From Peptococcaceae bacterium UBA6116 (GTDB lineage: Bacteria > Bacillota > Desulfitobacteriia > Desulfitobacteriales > Syntrophobotulaceae): a DNA stretch of 28,745 nucleotides. Below, in pieces: positions 15,784 through 24,199 of the stretch. The stretch spans positions 1 to 28,745 of the forward strand of contig DIWC01000006.1 in NCBI GenBank assembly GCA_002423425.1. The letters are read 5' to 3'. The notes under the pieces were generated by a model. It was not told the DNA's origin, searched no databases, and was given only the letters and a program-made list of their open reading frames with translations. Each line of letters begins with the position of its first letter. The first letter of the stretch is position 1. A program made the position numbers and the translations under genes.

Positions 15784-18309
15784 TCACCTGTAACCGTCTT
15801 CGGCAACGACATCCAGTATGGATGCCTTTGCGCCCAAACTTTCCGCTTTTATTGCCCCATGCTTTTCCGGAGTAAGGACATTTTGTTCATTTTTATCTTT
15901 CTGATCTCCGGTCGGAATTACCACAGCGACTCCCTGCTGTGGGTCGTCCTTGAGAGAACCAAACAAAACAGTATATCCAAAATCCTTACTTATCCACTTA
16001 TTTGTTATCTCAATATCACTATGACTTGTTATAAGATCTCCACTTATGCTGTCGACAATTTCGGCTCCGGCAGAATTTTGGGAGTTTGTATCTTCCAATG
16101 CGTTTATATCAAACAACCTGTATATCATATCATCGCGTATATAGGTAAATGTACCCAGCCTCCAATCGGAGGTATGGAGATACCCATATTCACCCGTGTC
16201 GAATTTGATGGCATTATAACTGTAAAGCCCAAGTTGTTTTGAATCAACTACATCTTCAATTGGAACAAAATTGCTGCCAAATTGATCACTCATACGTTTA
16301 TACGGCATTTCTTGCAGGGTATGGTCTGAAACGGTATAGACGTACATATTATCACTACTCATGCGATGGAGTTGGACTGTGTTTCCATCCGTGCTAACCG
16401 TAACGTCACAGTAATCGTCACCCTGATTTGCGGTACAATTAAGCGGTTTTAAATCCAGACTTCGGATAATTTGAAGAGAATTGAGATCGTAAACAAACAG
16501 TCCGAAATAGCCGTGGAAAATCACAATGTCGCCCGATGCATAATCCAATTCTGCCATCCCAACAGCATCAATACGCTGCTCGGGTGACCATTTGACGGTA
16601 ATCGGTTCGAGTGACGTCTGCTGTGCTGCATAGGGTGTGAGGCCCTGCCCGGGATTTACATTGTCCTGGACGGAAAGGATAGCCGTGATGGCCTGCATCG
16701 TTGCCGGGTTGATTTTATTGATGCGGCTGTAGGGCTTCTCAATATAGCTCTTTTCATCTTGGCTGTAAACATAGTACGTTATCGTCTGACTATCTTCAAA
16801 GTGCTTAAAATTGATTCGGATATAGTCAGATACTGGAGGTATATCGTCTACAGTCACGTATCGTTTTTCCTTATCACCTTTCAGAACCATAACCGACATA
16901 CGCTTAATCGCCTCCGTATCCGTTACGGTAACGGAGGCGGCAGCTTTTCTATCCTTATAGTCGGTCAGTACTATGTTCTGAATATGCGTACTTCCCAATA
17001 ACGTTACTTCTTCCATGGCCTCGTAATCCTCTTGTGGAATATTGTAATATCGTTTCTCATCGCCATACACCACAAGGGCCAGGGAAGGATCGGAAGCAAA
17101 AAAACAAATACTATGGTCAATGGCATCTTCAATATGAACTGCAATCGTGGGTTCCGGTTCTTTGGACGGGGTTATGAGCTTTTTGCTCCAGTCGTTTTCA
17201 GCATTGTCCAGCCATTTAGCCAGTTCAGAACCCGAAACATAGGTTGCGCCATATTTAGCCGAAGTTACTTCGATTTGCTTAATCTCGGAAATATAAGCAA
17301 TAAGATTACCGGGGTTCAAAAATGACAAATCCGGCTCATCGTCAACAGGGTTTACCAGCAGGCCAATTCCAACGGCGATTATGGCGATGACCGCCACAGC
17401 AATCATCCAAAACGTGGGTTTTCTATAATTAAGCACATTTTTGATTCTGCCCTCCACGTTGCCCTCACCGAAGGCAAGTGGACTGCCATTCAGGATACGC
17501 TTTCCGGTTGCAAGGGATAAAAGCGAAGCGGCATAAGGCTTTTTGATTTCGCCACCCATTTCCTTGATCACTCTCTCATCACAGGAAATTTCCATATCTG
17601 TACCCATCAATACAAAGGCAACCCACACCAGAGGATTGAACCAATGAAGGCTCAGCACCATAAAGGCAAAAGGCTTTATAATATGGTCAAGCCTGCGGAT
17701 ATGTGTCTGCTCATGCCGGATGATATAGCTTTTTTCCTCTGTCGTCAGTCTGGCAGGAATGAAAATTCTCGGTTTGAATATGCCAAGCACAAAGGGTGTT
17801 TTCAAGTTATCAGCTTCATAAATGTTCTGCTCAACATTCCGTGCGCTTTGCAGGTGGTTTTTCAAAATCAGTACCGAAACGATACTGTAAATCAGCATCG
17901 CCGCGATGCCGAAAAGCCACAGGAACGTAGCAATCGCCATCGGCGCTTCCAGCGGGTCGGCAACTGTCTGTTCATCACCCTGCGGCAGGGTTTCATTGAT
18001 GACTTGGCTGATACCCGGAAGCGGCAAATCCAACTGTGGGTTTGCCGTGTGAACGATATCGGTGGGGATATAGGTGATGCTGCCGTTTGTTACGGCTGGA
18101 GAATGAAAGATGCCCAATAGTGAAAAGTCCGTGGAAAACGATATGGGACAGAGAAGCCGAAATAATACGACTGCCCACAGCGCATAGGAAAACACTCTCG
18201 GCGCTTTTTTCAGCGGCAGACGGGCAAGCAGCACAAGAACGATAACAATCCCTGCGGTAATACTCATATTCAGAATTATAGGAAACAGCGTATAGCACCA
18301 CATAAGCAT
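15784..18309 (-). CDS. BlaR1-like M56 metallopeptidase sensor with non-PBP sensor domain
   Basis: An 841-residue membrane protein. Membrane segments lie at about 11-30, 41-58, 124-148, 212-234 and 301-319. The M56 zinc-protease motif RHEQTHIRR (H199, E200, H203) and the downstream SCDERVIKEMG segment (243-252) are intact. Residues from about 322 to 841 are extracytoplasmic. In BlaR1/MecR1 that part is a penicillin-binding domain; here I see no SxxK/KTG pattern, only stretches such as YASGDIVIFHGYFGLFVYDL that look like beta-propeller blades. On sensing its signal it should cleave, or cause cleavage of, the BlaI-type repressor encoded just upstream (TAATG overlap). No beta-lactamase gene is nearby. 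Confidence 0.82.
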   Translation of the reverse strand: MLMWCYTLFPIILNMSITAGIVIVLVLLARLPLKKAPRVFSYALWAVVLFRLLCPISFSTDFSLLGIFHSPAVTNGSITYIPTDIVHTANPQLDLPLPGISQVINETLPQGDEQTVADPLEAPMAIATFLWLFGIAAMLIYSIVSVLILKNHLQSARNVEQNIYEADNLKTPFVLGIFKPRIFIPARLTTEEKSYIIRHEQTHIRRLDHIIKPFAFMVLSLHWFNPLVWVAFVLMGTDMEISCDERVIKEMGGEIKKPYAASLLSLATGKRILNGSPLAFGEGNVEGRIKNVLNYRKPTFWMIAVAVIAIIAVGIGLLVNPVDDEPDLSFLNPGNLIAYISEIKQIEVTSAKYGATYVSGSELAKWLDNAENDWSKKLITPSKEPEPTIAVHIEDAIDHSICFFASDPSLALVVYGDEKRYYNIPQEDYEAMEEVTLLGSTHIQNIVLTDYKDRKAAASVTVTDTEAIKRMSVMVLKGDKEKRYVTVDDIPPVSDYIRINFKHFEDSQTITYYVYSQDEKSYIEKPYSRINKINPATMQAITAILSVQDNVNPGQGLTPYAAQQTSLEPITVKWSPEQRIDAVGMAELDYASGDIVIFHGYFGLFVYDLNSLQIIRSLDLKPLNCTANQGDDYCDVTVSTDGNTVQLHRMSSDNMYVYTVSDHTLQEMPYKRMSDQFGSNFVPIEDVVDSKQLGLYSYNAIKFDTGEYGYLHTSDWRLGTFTYIRDDMIYRLFDINALEDTNSQNSAGAEIVDSISGDLITSHSDIEITNKWISKDFGYTVLFGSLKDDPQQGVAVVIPTGDQKDKNEQNVLTPEKHGAIKAESLGAKASILDVVAEDGYR

Positions 18310-18668
18310 TAACCTCTGTTCTCGTCGATCAGCTTTTTCAGTTCTTCAGCCTGACGGTCGCTGAGCTTTTTGCCGCCGATAAAAGCTGTCAGGAATTTGG
18401 GTAGTGAACCTCCAAAGGTATCCTCCACAAAACGCCTACTCTGCTTTGCGTAAAACTCATCCTTTTTTAATAATGATGTAACAACTGCATTTTGATTTTG
18501 AAAGATACCCTTTTCACATAGATTCTTTAGAACCGTATAAGTAGTAGACTTTTTCCACTCCATTTCTTTTTCACATAACTTCACCAACTCGCCAGAGCCG
18601 ATTGGTTCATGCTGCCAAATCATTTCTGCAAATCTCGTTTCGCTCTGTGATAATCTATATTCTTTCAT
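18309..18668 (-). CDS. BlaI/MecI/CopY-family repressor
   Basis: A 119-residue winged-helix repressor. LSQSETRFAEMIWQHEPIGS at residues 6-25 and KKSTTYTVLKNLCEKGI at about 39-55 form the DNA-binding domain; the C-terminal part (SLPKFLTAFIGG onward) is the dimerisation region. BlaI-type repressors bind dyads in their own promoter and are inactivated by the partnered M56 sensor, here encoded immediately downstream with a one-base stop-start overlap. AAGGAGG precedes the ATG. Two dyads of the GTCTAT/ATAGAC type lie directly upstream. The ligand is unknown. Confidence 0.88.
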   Translation of the reverse strand: MKEYRLSQSETRFAEMIWQHEPIGSGELVKLCEKEMEWKKSTTYTVLKNLCEKGIFQNQNAVVTSLLKKDEFYAKQSRRFVEDTFGGSLPKFLTAFIGGKKLSDRQAEELKKLIDENRG

Positions 18669-18684
18669 GGCAATTCCTCCTTAG

Positions 18685-18728
18685 TCTATATAGTATAGAC
18701 CTGTAATTTTAGTCTATATTACATAGAC
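18685..18728 (-). promoter_or_regulatory. tandem palindromic operators of the BlaI-like repressor
   Basis: Two related dyads lie just before the repressor gene: GTCTATA-TAG-TATAGAC (18685-18701) and GTCTAT-ATAC-ATAGAC (18713-18728). Their centres are about 28 bases apart. The arrangement matches autorepression by BlaI dimers. A TATACT -10 candidate sits inside the promoter-distal dyad. Confidence 0.75.
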
Positions 18729-18854
18729 CTGTTTGTCCATATAAACATTGTTCAATATTGAAGGGGTATTAGGGGCTTTGCCCCTAACAAGCGAATTTTG
18801 GGAGACAAAATTCAGTGCTTGCTGCAACTCAAGACAGCGGTCTTGTGTTGTCAT
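18687..18854 (-). other. chimeric small ORF, possible backbone remnant
   Basis: A 55-residue minus-strand frame from ATG 18854 (MTTQDRCLELQQALNFVSQN, then SLVRGKAPNTPS) whose last 20 residues are read through the BlaI operators. The first part looks protein-like and may be the start of a backbone gene cut when the BlaI/BlaR1 segment arrived. The GGGGCAAAGCCCC in it is also a small hairpin. I do not recognise a family. Confidence 0.25.
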
Positions 18855-18905
18855 GAAAGTTACGGTTGATTTTAATTATCACCAGCCGAAAAGAAAGGCT
18901 GGCGG

Positions 18906-19124
18906 TCATCGCTCATACCCGTGGTGCTTTTGGCTCCTGCTCCGTGCTTCGATTTCTTTTTCCCGTACGGCAAACTCCACACCGGCAAAGTGTTCCGCAT
19001 CGAGGATGTATTCTTCTTTGTTGTATGCTTCCCGTACTAACGTTTCTGCCTGATGCACGTTTTCTGCTTCGATCTTGACGGTCATGCAAAGTGTTTCTTT
19101 GATTTCCACTTGATATGTTTTCAT
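18906..19124 (-). CDS. DpnD/PcfM-like small protein
   Basis: A 72-residue protein that opens MKTYQVEIKETLCMTVKIEA, with an acidic centre (EYILDAEHFAGVEF, about 38-51) and a basic tail. The KTYxVEIKETL opening and the ILDAExFxGV centre are characteristic of the DpnD/PcfM-like family found on conjugative plasmids and ICEs. The role is unclear. AAAGGAG lies before the ATG. It is stranded between two accessory insertions, which supports the idea that the surrounding genes are cargo in a conjugative-element backbone. A minus-strand terminator sits just upstream. Confidence 0.7.
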   Translation of the reverse strand: MKTYQVEIKETLCMTVKIEAENVHQAETLVREAYNKEEYILDAEHFAGVEFAVREKEIEARSRSQKHHGYER

Positions 19125-19160
19125 GCTTTGCTATCTCCTTTCTGCGTTTTTGGATAAAAG

Positions 19161-19189
19161 AAAAAGGCACTGATTTTTCAGCACCTTTT
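19161..19189 (-). terminator. intrinsic terminator upstream of the DpnD/PcfM-like gene
   Basis: The stem arms 19166-19173 and 19178-19185 pair fully only on the minus strand (two G-U pairs) and are extended by flanking A/T. A T5 tract follows at 19165-19161. It insulates the small gene from transcripts arriving from the anti-sigma side. Confidence 0.6.
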
Positions 19190-19539
19190 CGCCAGAAAAT
19201 ATTTTACATGGGTAAGCACTTGACTGAGGTATATACAAGATATTGTGACTATAATTATGTGAGTATAGTGTACATTTATGCGTATTACTTATCAACACGT
19301 CTATTCGTTTATCCATCTACTTGTTTGGGGGTTAACCTTGCACTTTTTCACTTATTGATTATTTAATTAGAATGCAGCTATCTTTTTATTCTTGATAAAT
19401 TAGTGCGGTCAAGAATACTATAAATTTGTTTCACCTCGGCTCTCGGTTTCTTTTTGCTTATTTTCTGCCTACTTCTCACGAAATGTACATAAGAGTTCAT
19501 TGTATCCTAAATGTCTTTGTTGTACTACTTACAATCTTA
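19190..19539. other. non-coding stretch
   Basis: About 350 AT-rich bases between the terminator and the end of the anti-sigma gene. I see no convincing gene, hairpin or repeat. Confidence 0.5.
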
Positions 19540-20832
19540 TCATTTTAAAGCTGGTTGCCAGGTGAATCCTTGCAAAAAATCGCTGTAATTTATAGTTTGC
19601 TGATCCCAACCATTTTTCAATGGGGAAAGAATTTGTAGAAGGTGACTGTCGTTAAGGTCAATATAGGCTAAACGAGTACCGTTAGGTTCCCAAGCAGCTT
19701 GATATGCGTCACCTACTTTTTGCACACTGTCTCCCCTACGGTCTACAACGATTAAACCCACGGGATTATGGATTATGGTTTCAGGTTTGAATAGCAAGGC
19801 GAGGTTGTTCCCATCGCTACTCCAAAGAGCTGGCTGCCGAGAAACAAAAGGCGCTTTATATTCATATAGGATAAGGCCTTTTTTTGCATCCAAGTCAAGA
19901 AGGGCATATCCTTGACCAGGAGTAGCGGCTTTATTATTTAAAATCTCTTCGCGGGTAGGCTCTTTATCATCAATGGAGAAAAAAACCGCCAGTTGGTTTC
20001 GGGCGGGTGACCAGGAGGGTGCCGCTAAGTATTTCACATCAAGATTGTAATCAATGGGGTTCATAACGGTAATTTTTTGGTCTGTCAGGTTGAACAGATG
20101 AATACTGCCTTTTATACCATAAGCAATCATATTGCCATCGGGCGACCAACTGGGCGGATTCATGACAGAACCTTCTTCTAAAACCTTATAGCCGGAACCA
20201 TCCACATGAATAAGGGTAGGGCTGCCCCCGAACTCTCCTTGCATAACCCATGGATCAGCACCAGACTTAGTTGCTTTACCTTCAATGGGGTCAAGAGGAC
20301 GACTGGTAAAAACCAAATATTCACTGTTCGGTGACCAGGACGGCATCAGTTCCCAGCGTTCAGGCGTATTCGTAAGGTTTTTTGTTTCTTTATCCTCACG
20401 ATCATAAAGGAAAATATCACCGTCGTTGCCATAGGCAAGATAACGTCCGTTAGGTGACCAGCGATAGTAAAGGGCATTGTAGGTGTCAATTTCTAAATTA
20501 AGTAGCTCGGGTTCCTCCGGTCTTGTAATTCCAATACTGTATAAGGATGCAGAATCAAGCGGATTAAGAGTAAAAGCAACGGCTTGGGCTGATCCTCCCC
20601 ATGGCAAAAGGTTTATTAGTAATATGCCAATGATTAATGCCGCAGCAACCCCTGTAACCCGTTTGCGATAATTCGTTTTTATTAAAGAAATGGACGGCTT
20701 GCGGTGAACTGTAGATTTTGTAAGATTGCTCTTAACTCGGTTTTTTAAATCATCCGTAACTTTTAGGTCCGAAAACACAGTGTTATCAGCAATATCTTTA
20801 ATATGTGGGAGCTTTTTCTCAAAATTAGTCAT
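19540..20832 (-). CDS. membrane anti-sigma factor with TolB-like beta-propeller
   Basis: A 430-residue single-pass protein. The cytoplasmic N-terminus (1-55) would hold the sigma factor. A membrane segment lies at about 58-77 (VTGVAAALIIGILLINLLPW). Outside is a PD40/TolB-type beta-propeller with repeated blade signatures: RWSPNGRYLAYGNDGDIFLY, PSWSPNSEYLVFTS, PSWSPDGNMIAYG, PSWSPARNQLAVFF, LWSSDGNNLALLF and AWEPNGTRLAYIDL. It overlaps the sigma gene by ATGA, the usual arrangement for a sigma/anti-sigma pair. The propeller presumably senses an envelope signal or partner. It has no obvious zinc-binding (ZAS) motif in the N-terminus. Confidence 0.82.
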   Translation of the reverse strand: MTNFEKKLPHIKDIADNTVFSDLKVTDDLKNRVKSNLTKSTVHRKPSISLIKTNYRKRVTGVAAALIIGILLINLLPWGGSAQAVAFTLNPLDSASLYSIGITRPEEPELLNLEIDTYNALYYRWSPNGRYLAYGNDGDIFLYDREDKETKNLTNTPERWELMPSWSPNSEYLVFTSRPLDPIEGKATKSGADPWVMQGEFGGSPTLIHVDGSGYKVLEEGSVMNPPSWSPDGNMIAYGIKGSIHLFNLTDQKITVMNPIDYNLDVKYLAAPSWSPARNQLAVFFSIDDKEPTREEILNNKAATPGQGYALLDLDAKKGLILYEYKAPFVSRQPALWSSDGNNLALLFKPETIIHNPVGLIVVDRRGDSVQKVGDAYQAAWEPNGTRLAYIDLNDSHLLQILSPLKNGWDQQTINYSDFLQGFTWQPALK

Positions 20833-21344
20833 ATTGGGAAACCCTCCTTTTCTAATAATTTTTTAAGCTGCTTTCTGGCCCGATACAGTCGTATCCGTAC
20901 AGTAACCGGGGATATGCCCTCAATACTAGCAATCTCTGTACTATCAAACTCTTCATAGTAATAGAGAATGATAGTTACTCTAAACAGTACCGGCAGCTCC
21001 ATAACAGCTTCCATTAATTTGCGGTCTTGTTCTATTTGGATAATTTCTTGCTCCGTATCCTGCGACCCGACTTTCTCTGATAGCGATTCCTCATCAGTAG
21101 GGATTAAGTTGCGCCAGGACCAGGAGCGCAAGTAATCTCGGCAAAGATTAGCGGTTATTGTTAAAATCCATTTTCTGAGATTTCGCTGATCACGAATGGT
21201 ATGCAAGGACTGATATACCCTAAGAAATACTTCTTGAAAAATGTCCTCAGCTAAAGCTTTATCTTTCAGATAAGAAAAGGCTAGTTTTAACACAGAAGAT
21301 CCATAAGTATCCATAAGGTGATCCAGTTCAGGTTGTTCAGCCAT
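20829..21344 (-). CDS. ECF-type RNA polymerase sigma factor
   Basis: A 171-residue sigma-70 family protein with the ECF layout. Region 2 spans about residues 8-75 (LAEDIFQEVFLRVYQSL near 31-47; RKWILTITANLCRDYLRSW near 57-75). A linker follows, then region 4 at about 112-165 (FDSTEIASIEGISPVTVRIR, then LYRARKQLKKLL). Regions 1 and 3 are absent. A GGGGGG-rich ribosome site lies upstream of the ATG. A promoter of ECF type precedes the gene, indicating positive autoregulation. The downstream gene encodes its likely membrane anti-sigma factor. Confidence 0.92.
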   Translation of the reverse strand: MAEQPELDHLMDTYGSSVLKLAFSYLKDKALAEDIFQEVFLRVYQSLHTIRDQRNLRKWILTITANLCRDYLRSWSWRNLIPTDEESLSEKVGSQDTEQEIIQIEQDRKLMEAVMELPVLFRVTIILYYYEEFDSTEIASIEGISPVTVRIRLYRARKQLKKLLEKEGFPI

Positions 21345-21742
21345 ACAGAATAGTCCCCCCTTCCATCAAAACGTTGTTCTGTATTCTTCTCACGCAATGC
21401 CCTTTCTACTTATAAAGACGGAACAGACTCATGATGCGTTTCATTCTTAACGTTTTATCCTATGATCTTTACCATATATAAAAGCCTTCATTTTCGAACC
21501 CTAATACTGACAGTAATTGATTTAAACAATCTATATAAGTGTTTTTTGCTCCAACAAAAATCAAATATTACTCTGTATAAAGACAATAGGAACAATTATT
21601 TGTTTCCCCTATAAGTGCACCATCTTTACGATGCAGTATAAAACTACTCGAAATATATATTTTACACAACAAACCTTCTTGTTGCATTTAAGAAATACAA
21701 ACAAACTCAAAATTTCAATGAGATAGAGTTTTATTGTATCTT
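21345..21742. other. intergenic stretch holding the sigma promoter
   Basis: About 400 AT-rich bases between the AbiE toxin gene and the sigma gene. Apart from the ECF promoter at 21415-21443, I see no gene, repeat or strong terminator. Confidence 0.5.
21415..21443 (-). promoter_or_regulatory. ECF-sigma promoter (TGAAAC-N17-CGTCTT)
   Basis: On the minus strand the -35 TGAAAC (21443-21438) and the -10 CGTCTT (21420-21415) are separated by exactly 17 bases. TGAAAC with a CGTC-type -10 is the consensus for several Firmicutes ECF sigma factors. It lies about 70 bases before the sigma start, so the operon is most likely autoregulated. Confidence 0.75.
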
Positions 21743-22588
21743 TTAAAAACCAATTTCATCAAAAATTTGAATAATCAAGCGGCAGATTTCCATAAAATCA
21801 ATCTCCTTTGCATAGTCAAAGTCTGTTTGGTATTTTCTCCAAAAGCCTTTCATTTGTTCGCTTTCTGCGATGTTGCTCAGAACAGCTTTATAATTTGACA
21901 TGACAGCAATGCTTTTGCGTCTAGACGCGGTTTCCACCAATGCGCTTTTTAATACCGACCTGTCACATTCATGGCCTCTTAGCTGATACAGGATGTAAAT
22001 ATCGTAAAAATCTCTTGGCCTCGTATTCGCAATTCCACGGGTCACTACGGTTTCCAGCTTTTCGGCAAGTACCGTTTCCAGATTGTACGCCATGATTTTG
22101 ATCGTCCTGTCATCAAATAGAAGTTTAAAGGAGTATTCTATTGCTCTGGGAGTGATTTTATCTCCGGTCGTAACATCCACGGAAAGGGGAACAGCCAATG
22201 GTGGATAATTGGCCTTCATCGCTACTCTGATTCCCGGATAATCGTCACCTTCCCGTATATCGGAAGTATTCAGCACTTCAAATTTGACATCATCCTCAAT
22301 GGAAATAGAACCTATTTCCTCAAAAATTCTCCTGACGGTATCATGGGTAACGTCAAAGCCTTTGATTGTGGTATCCAGATCCATCGTCGCCCTTGTATCC
22401 AGTCCGACAATGGCTGAAATCAAAAAGCCGCCTTTTAAGATCAGATTGGATTGATATTTGGATACGGAAATACGTTCCAACAGCCGTTCCAGCATGTAAT
22501 TCTGCATGACAAGCTGGGCGGAAATGTTTTTTTCGGCAGCCATCTTTTTTATATATGCTTTCAATTGCATTGGATTGTTCATTTTCAT
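21743..22588 (-). CDS. abiEii: AbiEii/AbiGii-type nucleotidyltransferase toxin
   Basis: A 281-residue protein of the AbiEii/AbiGii family (DUF1814). LILKGGFLISAIVG (about 46-59), then TRATMDLDTTI (about 62-72), carry the nucleotidyltransferase G-G and D-x-D signatures. A conserved LETVLAEKLETVV segment (about 168-180) and RPRDFYDIYIL (188-198) follow. Such toxins transfer nucleotides to tRNA or other targets and cause growth arrest, acting with the AbiEi antitoxin, whose gene precedes this one with an ATGA overlap. AbiE systems act in abortive infection and plasmid maintenance. All motifs appear intact. Confidence 0.9.
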   Translation of the reverse strand: MKMNNPMQLKAYIKKMAAEKNISAQLVMQNYMLERLLERISVSKYQSNLILKGGFLISAIVGLDTRATMDLDTTIKGFDVTHDTVRRIFEEIGSISIEDDVKFEVLNTSDIREGDDYPGIRVAMKANYPPLAVPLSVDVTTGDKITPRAIEYSFKLLFDDRTIKIMAYNLETVLAEKLETVVTRGIANTRPRDFYDIYILYQLRGHECDRSVLKSALVETASRRKSIAVMSNYKAVLSNIAESEQMKGFWRKYQTDFDYAKEIDFMEICRLIIQIFDEIGF

Positions 22589-23181
22589 AGCAAAACCTCC
22601 ATATAGTTCAGTATTTTAGGCTTTACCCGTATCTTCTCGGCATAGTCAAAAAGTTGCGTAATATTCTTCCCCGGCATTCTGGTGTATTGCTTCATCGCCT
22701 GATTTACTATCTGGATGTCGCAGGTGTTATTCCCCTTGACGATATCGCAAAGCGTCCGTTCAACATCGTACAGACGGATCGGATTACCATAGGACGAAAC
22801 GCCACAAGTCAATCCGAGGTCGTACAAATCTTCGACGGATTTTTTGATTTTGACGTTTTCTTGTTTCAGGGAATGCACATGATACCCATAGGGAAATGTC
22901 ATGGTATATTTCATGGGCGTCCTGTCCGCCAAGCCATGAATATACAAGGCCGTTTCATGGGAGAAAATGCCTCTGCTGTACTTGTACTGCAATATATACA
23001 TTTCGTCTTCCAACATTTCCGGCTTGATATAGATTCCCCGTTCAACCTTGGTCAGGATCTCCATATCCAGCATTTTTTTCAGATAATGCCTTGGTATATT
23101 GGCCTCCGTGACCTGTGAAGAAGTAATTATTCCATTGTTTTGCGCGAGCATCTCTTGAATTTTTTCGATATTGTCCATCAT
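22585..23181 (-). CDS. abiEi: AbiEi-type antitoxin, transcriptional repressor
   Basis: A 198-residue AbiEi-family antitoxin. The winged helix-turn-helix N-terminus (about residues 3-52: IEKIQEMLAQNNGIITSSQV at 5-24, then VERGIYIKPE) leads to the C-terminal AbiEi_4-type domain with FSHETALYIHGLADRTP (about 72-88) and IRLYDVERTLCDIVKG (about 139-154). It neutralises the downstream toxin and represses its own operon. AAAGGAGGTGC precedes the start, and MM offers two adjacent ATGs. An inverted repeat overlaps the -10 box at 23205-23231. Confidence 0.9.
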   Translation of the reverse strand: MMDNIEKIQEMLAQNNGIITSSQVTEANIPRHYLKKMLDMEILTKVERGIYIKPEMLEDEMYILQYKYSRGIFSHETALYIHGLADRTPMKYTMTFPYGYHVHSLKQENVKIKKSVEDLYDLGLTCGVSSYGNPIRLYDVERTLCDIVKGNNTCDIQIVNQAMKQYTRMPGKNITQLFDYAEKIRVKPKILNYMEVLL

Positions 23182-23204
23182 GCACCTCCTTTTCAGTACA
23201 ATAA

Positions 23205-23231
23205 CACTCTATATTATACCATGTTAGAGTG
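23205..23231 (-). promoter_or_regulatory. AbiE promoter -10 within an inverted-repeat operator
   Basis: The arms CACTCTA (23205-23211) and TAGAGTG (23225-23231) flank a perfect TATAAT (minus strand, 23218-23213). The -35 region is poor. This placement fits negative autoregulation by AbiEi, which binds inverted repeats over its promoter. Confidence 0.65.
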
Positions 23232-23270
23232 CCGTTGTATACTCCACAAAGGAACGTCAATTTGAATTTT

Positions 23271-24130
23271 TTATCTTTCGTGCAATGGATTTTTTGTAAT
23301 GGTCATTTTCAGGTAATCGTTATAATCCTTTCCGCGCTTCGGCGGCTCATAAGCAACAGTATAAGAGAGTGGAAGGATGGTCTGAATGGTCTTTGCCGCC
23401 AGCCGCCCGGCTATGTCGTTATCCAGGTGCAGGGCAATGTCGTTAATGTATGGGAAATCTTTCAGGTATTGCATTAGAGCGGCAGGTGGGGTGCTTTCCT
23501 CTATAATCTTTTTAGGCTTGTAAATTCCCGCAAGGGACAGGCAGTTTTCCTGCCGCCAATCCTTGGTGGAAAGCAGCTCCAACGTGCCGTAGGACAATAA
23601 ATCAATGGCGCTTTCAAACAGGTGCAGCCTGTGACTTTCTTCCCGTGAGGGAATTGAGAAGGAGAAATGCTTGTCGCTGCCGTTGGCTTCTCCCATATAG
23701 CGCCGGTTTGTGGTTCCTCGAAGGGTTGCATATTTCGGTGTACCTTTGCGGTCAAAGCCGATAAAGACTGCATTGTGATAAGGCTGGCTTTCATACAGCC
23801 GCCCGGTATCAAGGCAGTAGTCAATCAGCGTGATTTGTATGCCGCGTCCTAAGAGGTAATTAACTACACGGTTGTTATTCTCGTTTTTCTTCGGCAAAAG
23901 CAGCTTTTTCGGCTCTGCGGCTTCCAGCTTTCTTGACGAAACAGGCGGCGCGATGGCCGCCTGTCCGTCTATCTGAAGCACTGCTTCGGGGAGCGTCATG
24001 GCTCCGCACCTTGATAAGATAGTCTAGGGCGGAGCGCCCGCCGATGCCGCGTGAGACCACCAGTTCCATTTCCCATTGCTGATTTTCAGGCTGTCATGGC
24101 TGCGTGTAGAAAAGACATTGCTTCCGGAAG
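23271..24130 (-). pseudogene. DUF3991/TOPRIM-domain protein, frameshifted backbone gene
   Basis: The intact part from ATG 23999 (242 residues) has NRVVNYLLGRGIQITLIDYC (43-62), KYATLRGTTNRRYMG, LFESAIDLLSYGTLE (toprim Glu E129), IALHLDNDIAGRLAAKT (D193, D195), and KRGKDYNDYL. Upstream the protein continues in other frames: SRGIGGRSALDYLIKVR is one base out of frame, with the shift near 24000, and SHDSLKISNGKWNWW is displaced again, with the shift near 24045. The family normally starts well before these segments, so the 5' end is lost as well. Such primase-like proteins belong to ICE backbones. A shortened protein from 23999 is possible, but I see no clear ribosome site. Confidence 0.75.
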
Positions 24131-24199
24131 TCTCGTTCTAAACCCTCGTCATCAATACTACCGTCTCAACGTGCCTTGAGGATACAAAAAAGATGCTGT

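Noticed and set aside
17644..18120. 158-residue plus-strand open frame
   Set aside because: It is antisense to the M56 protease domain; no ribosome site or motif.
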